From assembly GCA_009823505.1 (NCBI GenBank), contig VZQC01000263.1, positions 1,133,201 to 1,197,200 on the forward strand: a stretch of DNA of 64,000 nt. Reading direction: 5' to 3'. Position 1 is the stretch's first letter, and each line of letters opens with the position of its first letter. This DNA comes from Rhizomys pruinosus. Lineage: Eukaryota; Chordata; Mammalia; Rodentia; Spalacidae. Shown here in pieces: positions 19,720 to 31,488 of this stretch. The notes under the pieces are model-generated. The model was not told the DNA's origin. It searched no databases and worked only from the letters and a program-made list of their open reading frames with translations. Both the position numbers and the translations under genes were made by a program.

Positions 19720-22700
19720 GTAAGAATTCTGAGCCCAAGCTCTGTGGCAGAGGTCACTTCTGGGGGTATGGGATGGGAGCTCAGGTCTAGGTACCCTTGC
19801 AGAGTGGGTTAGCCCAAGTCCCAGCTTTTTATTTACAGTTTGTGCAATGGAAATAAGTTACAGAATAGCAAAGGTGCATCCAGAAGCAAGCCGGGAGATC
19901 TCCCATGACTGGGAAGGGGGCCCAGCAGGCAGCCTCCTTTGCTCCACCCCTCCTGGTCTAGGAGAAAGAGGCATCACCTAGCGGCTTCAAGGGCAGGCCT
20001 TGGTCTCTCCATCCGCACACGTGTTTGCCACGCTTCCCTGTCCTCCAGGGAAGGACTCGTGGCAGCAGACACGGGAGCCGTGGTCAGCACATAAAGGGTC
20101 CGGTCTGCCCTTTATGGCCAGCTGGAGGCCATCCTGGCATGAACCAAGCCTGCAGTGACTAAGCCATGCTGACTAATCAAGCTGGTGCCTCAGACAGGGA
20201 TCAAACCCAGGATTATGAATGGGGGTGGAGGAAAGAGATTGGGCCATGGTGGGCATCTCCCGTCAGGGGCTTGTGGTTTGCTGAGCCCTGTGTTAAACAA
20301 ACTGATGAGCTTTGATTTCATTGATTAAAAAAAAGGAACCTGGCTCCTTGCAGAGCCGGAAGAGGCCTCCAAATATTATTTTGGAGATTATCCAAGGCAT
20401 TTATAGCAACTGTACAGTTCTTTGGAACTGACACAGCTACTTTGGCATAACAGAGTGTTTTTTAACCTTCTAGGAGGGACAGTCAGTGTGAAGCTCAAGG
20501 ACGGCCCAGATCTGCCAGCCAGACCCATGCCCTTGAGAACATGTGCACTGGGCAAGCCAATGGCCTGGGACAGCCAGGTAATCCACACACTGAGAGCCTT
20601 AAGACAGCAGAAATTTATTCTCTCTGTCTTGCAGCCCTAAAGTCTAGACTCAGGGGAGCATGTATCTCCCTTCTTGACTCTCCAGTGTCACCAACCTGGC
20701 CTCAAAGTTGGGACCCACACCTGTGCATTTCCCAGGAGGCTAGGGTGTGCCTGGGTGACCCTTGGGGTGCTCTTGCCCTCGGAATATCATGCCTTGGTCT
20801 ATCTTTCCATCTAAGGGGCAAGAGTGAAGCTTTTTGATCTTCAAGCCTGGCTCTCACGTGCTCAGCATGAACAAGTTTGGAGGAATGATTGACCTGGTAG
20901 GTGGGTAATGAACAAGGCAGAAAAGCTGATAGAACTGGTTTTAAGAGTGATTTAGGAATGGCTGCTCTCCACATTTGATAAGGAGCACGAGACCCATATG
21001 GCTGAGTTAGACACAAAATGGGTCCCTATCTTCCAAATATACTGAATGTAGAAAGACATGGCCTGAAAGCAATTTTTCTTGTGAGCAAACATTAGGTCCC
21101 TCTTTACTGGAAAAGAGTCATGGATTAATGTGTAACTTAGAGTCAGGCTTGAAATTCACAGCAAGAAGCAAGGTGAAGGCACTTGCCAGATGACAAACAT
21201 CCTGGTGGAGCTGGGGGAAGGGGCTGGACAGACATCGGTTTCCCTCTATTTGCAAAGAGGCCATTGTTCTGGCCATATAGTATTTTGGAGAATTTTTCAC
21301 AATGTTAGGTGTTTGTATCTGTGTCCTGTTGAGTGACTGGACTGTGGATTCCGAATAATAAGAGACAGTTTTAGGACAAATTCATTAACCCCAGAATTCC
21401 TGATTTGCAGTTTTCTCAATGTGCTGATGCACTATGATAAACTCAGGCCAGGTGAACATGGAGACACTCACAGGAGACCACACATGTCCCCCAAAGGCCC
21501 CTCTGCTGCGTATCCGATTTTTGTGGAGAATCAGGGATTCCTGTTGATATTGCTGTTGGAAGCCATGGCTGGGCATGGAAAACACTGCATCTAAAACCCA
21601 GCGTGACAAGTTAATTTGCCACACTCTTAGGAGTTTCAACAGTCAACCCTTCTCTACTCTACACATTTGCAATGTATATTGATAACTCACTTTTAGATGG
21701 GGGTAGAAGGAAGGCATGGGTTGAACTCTTCTCCCGTTCATCAGTTATCTCAGATCTGGCCCCCTTAGTGGAATATATTCTCCTGAGTCTTTTAGCTAAA
21801 ATCAGGGTTGCCCCATGGCACAAATAGCATCCTCATGTCCCTTGTCACCTCCTGTTCCTACAATTTATGAAATCAAAGACACAGGTGTGACATCCTGAGG
21901 CTCAGCAGGAGCAGATCTGGCCAATAATGGAAACTGCCCCATCAGTGTGTCTACCCTGAGCAGCCAACATTCACCACCAGGGGGAGTGACTGGCATCTTG
22001 ATGGTAGCAGTGGCTTGGTCCAGGCACCAGGTCGGGAGCCTTCTCCTGCTACAAGGAGTTGTGGCCAGCATCTAGGTTTTCATGAAGTGGAAGGGACAGG
22101 AGCTGTGGGCTAAACGCAGAACCAAGGGCTCTCCCACCTCCTCAGAAGGACCCACAGCCTCCAGCACCACCAGGAAGGGTCTCCGAGAGACCCCCCAAGG
22201 GGCGGATTAGGGTGACCGAACAGGGCAGTCCTGAAAACCCTGTTATGACATGCTGAGGAATGAACTCCACATTTGCAGAAGTCGCTATGTTTGGCTTTTC
22301 TTTGTCACCAAGGCTTAGAGGTGACAGGGTTCATGAGCCATGGTGGCTCTGCTATTAGTTGCATACTGGAGATTCTGCAAGCTGGACCATGGGGACCTGG
22401 ACTTCTCCAGATCTTCCACCCAATCACTGCTTCTGACAAGTCCTGCCTCACTTGTTGGCTGTCTCAGGAGGGCACCTCGGCCTGGCCTGGGCCACCTGCC
22501 AGATCTACCACATGCTGTCCTGACTCAGCAAAACTGGTTTGGGGACATGCTGGGCAGAGTGTAAATGAGGTCATGTTTGTCTGACAGGGCTGCAAAACTC
22601 AGGGCTGCATCCCAACTGAGGTCTCAGATTTGGCACTTCTTGCTTCTGTCCCTGAGACATATATAAGCTAACAGAATAGTTATTCTGGAAGCTCAAGGAC

Positions 22701-22757
22701 CTTTGGCACCTGAAGCACCATGGGACACTACAGAGGAAAGCAGCACGGTGTTTACAA

Positions 22758-22769
22758 GGGGGGGGGGGG
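22758..22769 (+). repeat. G homopolymer
   Basis: Run of about 12 G in otherwise ordinary sequence. Confidence 0.9.
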
Positions 22770-23055
22770 ACAATAGAAAAGATTTAAGGTTTGTTTGACA
22801 CTGTGGACTTGGTTTTTATAGCTCAAGAGAGCTTAGATGTGTTTGTGCTGAAGGTGGCTGTGGAGCCGCAGTGCCCTGCAGAGCCCCTAACAGTAGGAAG
22901 GCGGCTGGACACTCCCTCAGTGCCCCCCAGATGAGACCTGGACACAGCAGGACTGGAATGCTGGCAGGAGGTGTTCTCTCCTAGCTCTTATCTACCTTCT
23001 CTACGTGCAATGTGGGGTCCTAAGAACATGTTTCCTCTGCGAACGCAGCAGTGGC

Positions 23056-23058
<3 letters not shown>

Positions 23059-23104
<46 letters not shown>
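23059..23104 (+). repeat. GT microsatellite
   Basis: Uninterrupted (GT)n of about 23 units; likely length-polymorphic. Confidence 0.97.
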
Positions 23105-23109
<5 letters not shown>

Positions 23110-24215
23110 CCAGCTGCCAGATCAGTGCTCCCATACCTTAGGGCAGTGATGCCCTGTTTCCTGGTGGGGTGTGGTGTGGGTCAGGAGGGTTGCAGCTCTG
23201 AAGAGAGACAGGTAAGCAGGATCCAGGGTGCAGGCCCAGCGTCTGGAGGGTTGGAGTTGGATGAGAAGGGAGTTGTTTGAAGTATACTGCGTGCTCTGTA
23301 CCTGAGCTCCTCCTAAAATTGCAAGCTGTAGGTTGAAGAATTGGTTGCCTCCATGATGAAAACAAGGACTAGGTGAGAGACAAGGAGAGGGCCCTGGGAT
23401 GTGGGCCTATGTCCAGAAGAAATCCCTGCAGGTGAACCCTGCCGTTGGATGACCACATTGCTCCCTCGTGGTGGCTACACACTGGCCTCATGCCCCAGAG
23501 ATACCTTGTGCACCGAGCACCAGGACCAGAGGCTAGATCGTCAGCTCCGCAGCGCACTGATAGCTCACCAGGCACCCGTGTTCACACATAGGATTCTATC
23601 TTGACGCTCTCAGACAGGACAGAGCATGGAGGCCTCAGGATAGCCGATGCCCTCCCTTTCACTGCCAGCTGCAGCACTCTCAAGACACCCCCACTTCCTC
23701 AGGGTTATTTTAAGCCAGTTTCAGATGTCAGAATGTGACATAATAACATTGTGTCTAGGAACTTTTCAGAAAATATTTGTAAAGCTAAGCAAAGAATCCC
23801 ACATAACCTTGATTCCACATCCACCTGAAGTGAGGGAGGATGCAGGAGCCCAAGGGGAATGCTGGGCCTGGGGTCTCTGAGACTGCCAGCCTTCTCTCTC
23901 CTCCTCCTTATGTCTACTGCCCCTGGATCCCCAGGCCTGGTGTTTGCTAACTGTGACAGGTATGCCCTGACCCCTAACTCTTATCCTGTCCTGTGATGTG
24001 AGTGCCACATTTTGCCTTGTCTTCAGGCCTGTCTGGCAGGAGCCTGTGCTAGCATAGTCTCTGCTGCTCTTATGGGGCGTGGGGCCAGGATGCCCTGTGC
24101 TATGCCATTATTTCATTGCACAGTTGCAAAGCCACACCTGATTCTTCATTCTTCTTATCAGTTGTACTGTTTCTCTGAAGAGAACTTGTTCTTTCCCTTA
24201 TTAAATAGTTTTCTT

Positions 24216-24376
24216 TTTTTTTTTTTCCTTTGGTCTTTTCGAGACAGGGTCTCCCTGTAAGCCCCTGCTGTCCTGGAACTCGGTCTGTAGACCAGGCTGG
24301 ACTTGAACTCACAGAGATCCGCCTGCCTCTGCCTCCCAAGTGCTAGGAATAAAGGCGTGCGCCACCGCGCCCGGCC
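24216..24376 (-). mobile_element. B1 SINE, young-looking
   Basis: Full antisense B1 ending 'ccaccgcgcccggcc', CpGs retained. Perfect 15-bp target duplication ttaaatagttttctt at 24,201-24,215 and 24,377-24,391. Confidence 0.97.
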
Positions 24377-24732
24377 TTAAATAGTTTTCTTAAAGGCAAG
24401 TTGTCTTTAGCACCTCTGAAGGTGTCTCATGTGATCGTTGTTCTCGGAATCATTGTGACTTTCTGAAGTGTATGCTTGTGCTAGCATGTTCCCTTCCACA
24501 TGTATGTAGAGATGTGTTCCACATGTGTTCCCTTCCACATGTATGGTTCCCCTGGTGGCTGGTAGGAAGTCCACTGTCAAGTATCACCACACACTCTGTT
24601 CAGTGACAGTGTTTGGGGTCCCTTGGTATGCGTCCTGGGTAGGGTTTAGCAGGTGATTCCTGAGGCTTCTTAATTATCAGGGGTGGGGTTTTGGGGGTAC
24701 AGTTGAAACAAATGGCAATGAGGGTCACTCTT

Positions 24733-24984
24733 TTTTTTTTTTTTTTTTTTGAGACAGGTTCTCCCTGTAGCCCCAGCTGGCCTGGAACTCACCCTGTAGA
24801 CCAGGCTGGCCTTGAACTCATAGGGATCCGCCTGCCTCTGCTTCCTGAGTGCTAGAATTAAAGGCATGTGCCACCACACCTGACTTAAAGACGGTTCTTA
24901 GCCGCCATGTTGGTGTTGGGAATTGAACCCAGGTCCTCTGCAAGAGCAGTTGGTGCTCTTAACCACTGAGCTATCTTCCGGCCC
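24733..24984 (-). mobile_element. B2-B1 composite SINE, best example
   Basis: Minus strand: B2 head (24,984 to about 24,885) joined to a B1 body (24,884 to about 24,755) and a poly-A tail (poly-T on plus from 24,731). The join is the same as at 17,041: B2 '...gaaccgtctttaa' then the B1 start. A perfect 14-bp target duplication tgagggtcactctt at 24,719-24,732 and 24,985-24,998 encloses the whole unit, proving one insertion of a fused element. Confidence 0.95.
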
Positions 24985-24999
24985 TGAGGGTCACTCTTA

Positions 25000-25380
25000 A
25001 CACTTCTCAATAACATTACAAACATTAACATGTCTCAAAAACAATTCCTAGAACACAGAGCTTGTGCTACGGCACCGTCTTCTCCCTGCCTTGTCACTGC
25101 CCCAGACTCTTGTAGCAATGGATGCTTTACTTCTATTTAGTGAAGCAGAAAATTAGAACTTTGGTTTTATTTTGGCCTCTTGAGAAAGTCTGATGCTAGT
25201 AAGTTTCTCTAAGTACCTGATTTGCTTTTTGATTTTACAGGGGTCATGGTTAACAGATTGCTTTGAGTCTCAAAAGAGACTTTGGACTTTGAAACAGTGT
25301 TGAGACTATTAACAACTATTGAGATTTTTAAATTGGATTTAACACATTTGCATTATGTCATGGCCATGAGCCTATGGCGG
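25000..25380 (+). other. No feature seen
   Basis: Unassigned A/T-rich sequence between two repeats. Confidence 0.5.
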
Positions 25381-25665
25381 CCAGGTGGGTAGAATGTGGC
25401 AATCTGAATGAGAAATGTTTCACAGGCTCCTGTATTTAAACACGTGGGCCCTGTCAGTGGTGCTGTTTGGGGGAAGTTACGGAACCTGTAGGAGACAAAA
25501 GCTTGAGGTGCAGTCTCTCAGCTTCCCGTCCCTGCTGTTTGCTGCCATGCCACCACCATGGTGGACTCTAATCCTTTGGAACCATAAGCCAAAATAAACT
25601 TTAAGTCATTGCTGGTGATGGTATTTTATCACAGCAACAGAAAAGTAACCAGTACCATATTGTAC
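25380..25665 (+). mobile_element. Interspersed repeat family B
   Basis: Ends with 'catgccaccaccatggtgg', 'ccataagccaaaataaac' and 'tttatcacagcaacagaaaa'. The same pattern, longer, is at 41,490-41,872. A common rodent repeat with LTR-like or hAT-like features; family name uncertain. Confidence 0.6.
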
Positions 25666-26217
25666 ACAACTGTATACACTGAACTTTGACTTCTTTTGTC
25701 TGGGGCTCCTTTGAGCTGTTTGGGTTCTTTTTGAACCATTTTGGTGACTGCCATTTGGTGATTGTCTTTGTCTTTTTCAGTTCTTCTGTAGCAGGAGGAG
25801 TCTGTTGAATCATTTGGATTAATACACTTATCTATGACTGGCTTTATCAAGTTGGAGACTTTTTTGAGCATATTTGGGGTTCTGTTAAACTATGTGGGTA
25901 TCTGCCATGACAGAGAAGGTTGAATGTGTTGGTCTTTGGGGACTCTGCTGGGTTCTATTGAATAACAGAGAAGCAAGGGTAACCATGGAAAATATTAAGT
26001 CTGTCTTGGTGCCCCCCTAGGGGGAATTCTAGTTGACTAGTCTTTTGTAAACTTATGATGATTTACTGTAATTATTAATGTAATGGTTTTGTGTTATTTT
26101 GTATATAAAATAGTGTGGGGCAATATTTAATCTGCCCTTAGTGTCCCTGAAAATAACTGAGTAACAAAACCCTGATGAGAATCATTTAAATTTTTTTTTT
26201 GGAACTTATTACAGGTT
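25666..26217 (+). other. No gene seen
   Basis: The minus strand has a Lys/Ser-rich frame of about 80 codons (25,629-25,871) with no recognised domain. Possibly old retroelement-derived sequence. Confidence 0.35.
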
Positions 26218-26234
26218 AAAATGACTATTCCTGG

Positions 26235-26480
26235 ACTGGAGAGATAGCCTAGTGGTTAAGAGCACTGACTGCTCTTGCAGAGAACCCGGGTTCGATCCCC
26301 AGCAACCACATGGCGGCTGAGAACCATCTGTAACTCCAATTCCAGGAGAACTCCAGTTCCAGGGGAATCTGAGACCCTCTTCTGACCTCTGCAGCATTGC
26401 ACGACACAGGTGCACAAACCTACATGCAGACACACTCATACACATACAAAAATAAATAAAATAAAAAATAAAAATAAAAT
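26235..26480 (+). mobile_element. B2 SINE, with internal duplication
   Basis: Sense B2 with head and A-rich tail. Perfect 17-bp target duplication aaaatgactattcctgg at 26,218-26,234 and 26,481-26,497. Confidence 0.97.
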
Positions 26481-26499
26481 AAAATGACTATTCCTGGCA

Positions 26500-27200
26500 T
26501 GTATCATTTAAAATGTATAGATGTACATTTATGTGTGAATGTGTTTGGGGGATAATTTTTGGATTATATTAATATATAAGAATTATTGTCTATATTTTTT
26601 TTCCTCTTTTCCTTTGAAAAAGAGGTTAACTAAGATATAGGACTGAAGAAAAACTAGTTATACAAGGACCTCTGTCAGCTCTAACTAATCTAACTAAGAT
26701 GTTAACTAATTTAAATGCTATTTTGAGCTTACTGGGGAAATGGTTTGGTCTGGCACTTTTAAATGTTGACTGATAGAAGAGTCAGGATCTAGTACTTTCA
26801 ATATTAATTCTAGAAACTGAGGCCGAGCAGAATATCATTACAGGATTTACAAGATAGGCAACTTGTACCTTAAATTTAAAGGCAATTATATTGTTAAACT
26901 ATGTTTTCGTTAAATTCTCAGAAAAATTCCAAAATTACCTTTTAAAGCAGACTTAAATTGGAAAGATTAAGTTTATGAATGGCTTATATGTAGATTTTTT
27001 TTGTTTCTAGACAGCATCATATGACTGGTACATATATTTGTCAGTATAAAGAAGGGTTAATATTCCTATTGGAATAATAAAGTTACCATTCAACATTAAT
27101 TTGTTGCTGATAGAAAAATACATTTTGTTGTAAATAATGTTATATTAGATATTTTAGTATGTAGTTTGGTTATTAAGATTTTATATTTATCAAGACAATC
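26500..27200 (+). other. A/T-rich sequence, no gene seen
   Basis: About 700 bp of A/T-rich sequence without recognisable repeats or frames. Confidence 0.5.
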
Positions 27201-27202
27201 AT

Positions 27203-27415
27203 GGGGCTGGAGAGATGCTCAATGGTTGAGAGCACTGGCTGCTCTTGCGGAGAAACTGGGTTCAAGTCCCAGAACCCATATGATAGCAAACAACCATCAG
27301 TAGCTCCAGTTCCAGGGGATCTGATGCCCTCCTCTGACCTCCTCAAGCATTGCATGACACATGTACACTTACATACCTGCAGGCAATACACTCATACATA
27401 TAAAATAGAAATAAT
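27203..27415 (+). mobile_element. B2 SINE, diverged, no internal duplication
   Basis: Sense B2 'ggggctggagagatgctc'; many substitutions, older than its neighbour. Confidence 0.92.
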
Positions 27416-27416
27416 A

Positions 27417-27667
27417 GGGGCTGGAGAGATAGCCTGGCAGTTAAGAGCACCGACTGCTCTTGCAGAGGACCTGGGTTCGATCCCCAGCACCCACATGGCA
27501 GCTGAGAACCGTCTGTAACTCCAATTCCAGGAGAACTCCAGTTCCAGGGGAATCTGACACCCTCTTCTGACCTCCAGGGCCTTGCACGACACAGGTGCAC
27601 AAACCTACATGCAGACAGTACATTCATACACATAAAAAATAAATCAATAAAAAAAAATCCTCGTTAA
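27417..27667 (+). mobile_element. B2 SINE, with internal duplication, inserted in the tail of another B2
   Basis: Target duplication aaaatagaaataata at 27,402-27,416 and 27,668-27,682 consists of the older B2's tail, so this copy landed there second. Confidence 0.96.
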
Positions 27668-27691
27668 AAAATAGAAATAATAAATAAATAA

Positions 27692-27838
27692 TTTTTTTGT
27701 CTTTTTGAGACAGGGTCTCCCTGTAGCCCCAGCTGGCCTGGAACTCACTATGTAGACCAGGCTGGCTATGAACTCACAGAGCTCCACCTGACTCTGCCTC
27801 CTGAGTGCTGGGATGAAAAGTGTGCACCACCATGTTGG
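27692..27838 (-). mobile_element. B1 SINE
   Basis: Antisense B1 with 'gtagaccaggctggc', directly after the B2 tail. Confidence 0.93.
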
Positions 27839-28032
27839 CTATTTTTCTTTTTTTTATGTGTATGAGTGTAATGCGTACATTGTAGGTGGGTGCTCCTGCA
27901 ATGCCAAAGGAGCTCAGAAAAGGAACTGGAGTTACAGACGGCTGTTAGCCACCACGTGAATGCTGGGAATCGAACCCAGGTCCTCTGAAGATGCAGCCAG
28001 TGCTCTTAATCACTGAGCCATCTCTCCAGCCC
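27839..28032 (-). mobile_element. B2 SINE, diverged
   Basis: Antisense B2 with several deletions around 27,880-27,940; head 'catctctccagccc' intact. It sits next to the B1, but here the B2 tail, not its head, meets the B1, so this is not the composite element. Confidence 0.92.
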
Positions 28033-28039
28033 TGTAAAT

Positions 28040-28490
28040 AAACTTTTTAAAAGACCAATCACTTGTTTTCTACTGTTTTTTCCTAAGATTTTGACTACTT
28101 AGAAACTGTGTCTTAACAGAGTCCAGGTGCATTTCTGTATCTGTTCATATTAAAGTCCTTTAATTGACCACTTTATAAACAACTATTTTAGGTGATTTAA
28201 TGCATTTGATCTCTTATATATCAATGACTAGAAATGTGTAGAACTTTGTGTGTGAACTTTATACATTGCACAAAAGTTTGAGTTAGTGGCTTATAAGCTT
28301 AATACATTCAAAGTGCAGGAATGGACTCATAACCAAAAGAGCCACTCCTACCAATGCTTAAAACTGGCCAGAAAGCATGTTTGGCAGAATGCATGAGCTC
28401 TGGTGGGGTGGGGAGGTAGGGTGGGGGACACGGGTCTAGATCTGATTAGTAACATAATCTTATACAAAATATATATATAATTAAAAATAT
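28040..28490 (+). other. No feature seen
   Basis: Unassigned A/T-rich sequence. Confidence 0.5.
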
Positions 28491-28495
28491 TTTTA

Positions 28496-28745
28496 GGGCT
28501 GGAGAGATGGCCTAGCGGTTAAGAGCGCCGGCCGCTCTTACAGAGGACCCAGGTTCGATCCCCAGCACCCACATGGCGGCTGAGAACCGTCTGAAACTCC
28601 AATTCCAGGAGAACTCCAGTTCCAGGGGAATCCGACACCCTCTTCTGACCTCCGCGGCATTGCATGACACGGGTGCACAGACTTGCCTGCAGATAGTACA
28701 TTCATACACATACATAAATAAATAAAATTAATAATAAAAAAATTA
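28496..28745 (+). mobile_element. B2 SINE, with internal duplication, young-looking
   Basis: Sense B2 retaining several CpGs ('gagcgccggccgctctta') and a long A/T tail, followed by the target-like aatttttaaaa. Confidence 0.95.
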
Positions 28746-28947
28746 AAAAAAATTTTTAAAAATTGGCCAGAAAGATTTTTACTGGTACTAACTCCTTGAC
28801 TTACCTTCCTCCCTCAAAATGTAACATGGGGTAAGATTAGACCTAATTGGGGCAGATCTCAATCTGGTGACAAGAAACAGATCAAACAAGATAGTTAATC
28901 AATAATGAAAATTGTTCAGAGACAAGTGAGGCTGTCACAATCAAAGT

Positions 28948-29345
28948 CATGCTGGGCATGATGACACTTGCTTGTATATCCAGCTCTTGGGAGGCTAACA
29001 CAGGAGAATGGTCAGTTTGAGGCCAGCTTGTGGTTTTTTTTTATTTTTTTTATTTTTTTTAAAATTTTATTTATTTCTGTATGTGCATCAAAGTACTGTC
29101 TGCATGCAGGTCTGTGCACCCGTGTCGTGCAATGCCGCAGAGGTCAGAAGAAGGTCTCAGATTCCCCTGGAACTGGAGTTCTCCTGGAATTGGAGTTTCA
29201 GACGGTTCTCGGCCGCCATGTGGGTGCTGGGGATAGAACCCAGGTCCTCTGCAAGAGCAGTCGGTGCTCTTAACCGTTAGGCTATCTCTCCAGTCCCCAG
29301 CTTGTGTTTTATGCCAAGACCTTGTCTCAAAGCCAACAACAAAAA
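28948..29345 (+). mobile_element. Old B1 fragment split by a B2
   Basis: Diverged sense B1 ('ggcatgatgacacttgc', 'cttgggaggctaacacagg') resumes after the B2 as 'ccaagaccttgtctcaaagc'. Confidence 0.75.
29033..29296 (-). mobile_element. B2 SINE, with internal duplication, in an old B1
   Basis: Target duplication ccagcttgtg at 29,023-29,032 and 29,297-29,306 places the insertion inside the B1. Confidence 0.96.
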
Positions 29346-29526
29346 TGGAGTCACTCGCGCCAACTCTTCCAAAAATAACTAACTCCAAGAGGGGAAATTG
29401 TTCTTATTTATGGTCACCTGACACAGTGTCTTCTAACCTAGGTTCTTGTTTGTATTCTATCTATGATATTTATTTCAGACACTGGCATATTTCAGGAATT
29501 TTTATACCAGATCTCTCAAGATCGAG

Positions 29527-29663
29527 ATGTAGGCGTGGTGAGATGGCTCAACAGGTAACCAACCACTTGAGTTTGATTCCTGGAACTGATATGGTGGAAG
29601 TAAAGAACTAGTTCCTACAAGCTGCCCTCTGATCTCTACACATACACTTTGGCATGTGTACAC

Positions 29664-29701
<38 letters not shown>
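29527..29701 (+). mobile_element. B3-like SINE ending in a CA tract
   Basis: Diverged B2-superfamily head ('ggcgtggtgagatggctcaa', 'gagtttgattcctgg') followed by (CA)n at 29,666-29,701, a common B3 ending. Confidence 0.75.
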
Positions 29702-29703
<2 letters not shown>

Positions 29704-29704
29704 T

Positions 29705-30045
29705 AAAAATCCTTTTAAAGATTGAAGTATAAAAACAAAGAGTGGAGGAATTGTTCCTAGCGGAACAGAGATGTTTGAAAGAGAAACACTTTGCCCTTTG
29801 GCTATCAGACTATTGAACAATAGTCCCCAAGAAATTGGAATTTCCCCAGGAATCTCATACTGGGAGACGGAAAAGGCCAAAGCCTGGTGCCAGGCAGAGG
29901 GAGAGCCCGTCTCTCAGGAAAAGGTTTCACACGGTTCTGACATCGCATCAGACTACCTTATGGGAGCGACTGGAGTGGAGACAGTGATGAGTCAGTGTTG
30001 GGTGGGACCACACCTTGACCACGATCGCTTAGCTATGCATATCTT
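29705..30045 (+). other. No feature seen
   Basis: Unassigned sequence with short unsupported frames. Confidence 0.5.
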
Positions 30046-30059
30046 TTGCCTTCTTTTTA

Positions 30060-30299
30060 TTTTTTAATTTTTTAAATTTATTTTTGTATGTGTATGAATG
30101 TACTGTCTGCATGTAGGTTTGTGCACCCGTGTTGTGCATTGCCCAGAGGTCAGAAGAGGATCTCGGATTCCCCTGGAACTGGAGTTCTCCTGGAATTGGA
30201 GTTACAGACGGTTCTCAGCCGCCATGTGGGTGCTGGGGATCGAACCCGGGTCCTCTGCAAGAGCAGTCAGTGCTCTTAACTGCCAGGCTCTCTCCAGTC
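30060..30299 (-). mobile_element. B2 SINE, with internal duplication (left of a head-to-head pair)
   Basis: Antisense B2; target-like 'ttgccttcttttta' before (about 30,046) and after (about 30,302). Confidence 0.95.
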
Positions 30300-30328
30300 C
30301 CTTGCCTTCTTTTTAAAACCTAAACCTC

Positions 30329-30578
30329 GGGGCTGGAGAGATAGCCTAGCGGTTAAGAGCGCCGACTGCTCTTGCGGAAAGAAGACCGGGATTCGATCCC
30401 CAGCACCCACATGGCGGCTGAGAACCGTCTGTAACTCCAATTCCAGGAGAATTCCAGTTCCAGGGGAATCCGACGCCCTCTTCTGACCTCCACGGCATTG
30501 CACGACACGGGTGCACAGACCTCCATGCAGACAATACATTCATACACATAAATAAATAAAATAAAAATAAAATAAAAT
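30329..30578 (+). mobile_element. B2 SINE, with internal duplication (right of a head-to-head pair)
   Basis: Sense B2 with perfect 14-bp target duplication aaaacctaaacctc at 30,315-30,328 and 30,579-30,592. Its head lies about 30 bp from the head of the opposite-strand B2, so a transcript could form a long hairpin. Confidence 0.96.
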
Positions 30579-30593
30579 AAAACCTAAACCTCA

Positions 30594-31255
30594 TGTCAGA
30601 ATCCCAAAAATGTACTTGGGAAAGGGGGGGTCAATGAACCTCCTTATAGATTATTGACTAAGTCTCCATTTTCTGCTTCTCATTATTACTTGTCTGTTTC
30701 ATTGGTGTATTAAGGACAGGTGGCTGGGACTAGTTTGTTAGGGCTGCCAGGGCCCAGGAGTTGGCCCTACCAGCTCCTGTAACCTCCTCTGAAGCTGGAC
30801 CCTAGGAAGAGACACCCTGGCCTACATAGGGTGGTATTCATCGGGGAACCCAGGGTCTTGAGCCCCAGGAATGCTGACAAAGAGCCTGAAGCCCTGTTAT
30901 GGATGCTGCACTTAAACAAGGGGCCAAATGGAGGAATGGAGGTGGTAGAGATGCTTGAGCCACCGTGGGAGGTCCTTGATCAGACTGACATGTCTCCTGT
31001 TCTTGGACTTCCCAGGCCCCATCTGCCTGGTGCTTCTGTACCATCTGCTCATGGCAGAATGCTGCTCCCAGTGCAGTGTCTGAGTAGGGCTGGGAACTGC
31101 ACAGTGTGACATAGTCCACTGTCTCATCAGGAAGAAAAGAAGAAAAAATATGCGTGCCTGTGTACAACTGTGCTGTGCGCTCATGATGCAGGCCAGGAGC
31201 ACTTCCTGCTCAGATGCATCCTGGCTGGCTGAGCCTGACCAACAGTCCACAGATA
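30594..31255 (+). other. No feature seen
   Basis: Overlapping frames on both strands (30,831-31,250) give no recognised protein. Confidence 0.45.
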
Positions 31256-31274
31256 GTTACTGAATGAAACTATT

Positions 31275-31316
31275 ACATTTATTTATTTATTTATTTACTT
31301 GCTTACTTACTTACTT
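31275..31316 (+). repeat. TTTA/CTTA tetranucleotide repeat
   Basis: (TTTA)n passing into (CTTA)n. Confidence 0.93.
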
Positions 31317-31488
31317 TTGGCCAAAACAGCACAAATTTGTTATGATGTAGTTCCGAAGCACAGGTGTTTACAGCTTTACTCTGTAGACTTGGAGGGATAT
31401 CCCAGTTTTTGATATTGCAACATAACATTGTCATTTACAAAGTTCATACTAGAGAACCACAGAATTGGGTTCCAGAAATAAAACCAAG

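Larger units (their letters stand above)
19720..24200 (+). other. Unique sequence, no gene seen
   Basis: About 4.5 kb with almost no SINEs. Short frames lack splice or domain support. It contains a G run at 22,758-22,769 and the GT tract listed separately. If the exon at 19,592 is real, this would be its first intron. Confidence 0.5.

Noticed and set aside
27692..28032. Adjacent B1 and B2 on the same strand as another possible composite SINE
   Set aside because: Here the B2 tail, not its head-to-middle junction, meets the B1 head, and each element is complete at that end, so it is a neighbour insertion, not the fused element.
27392..30594. Many frames with the motifs '[13 protein letters not shown]' or '[17 protein letters not shown]'
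   Set aside because: They are translations of B2 SINEs and repeat at every B2 copy.
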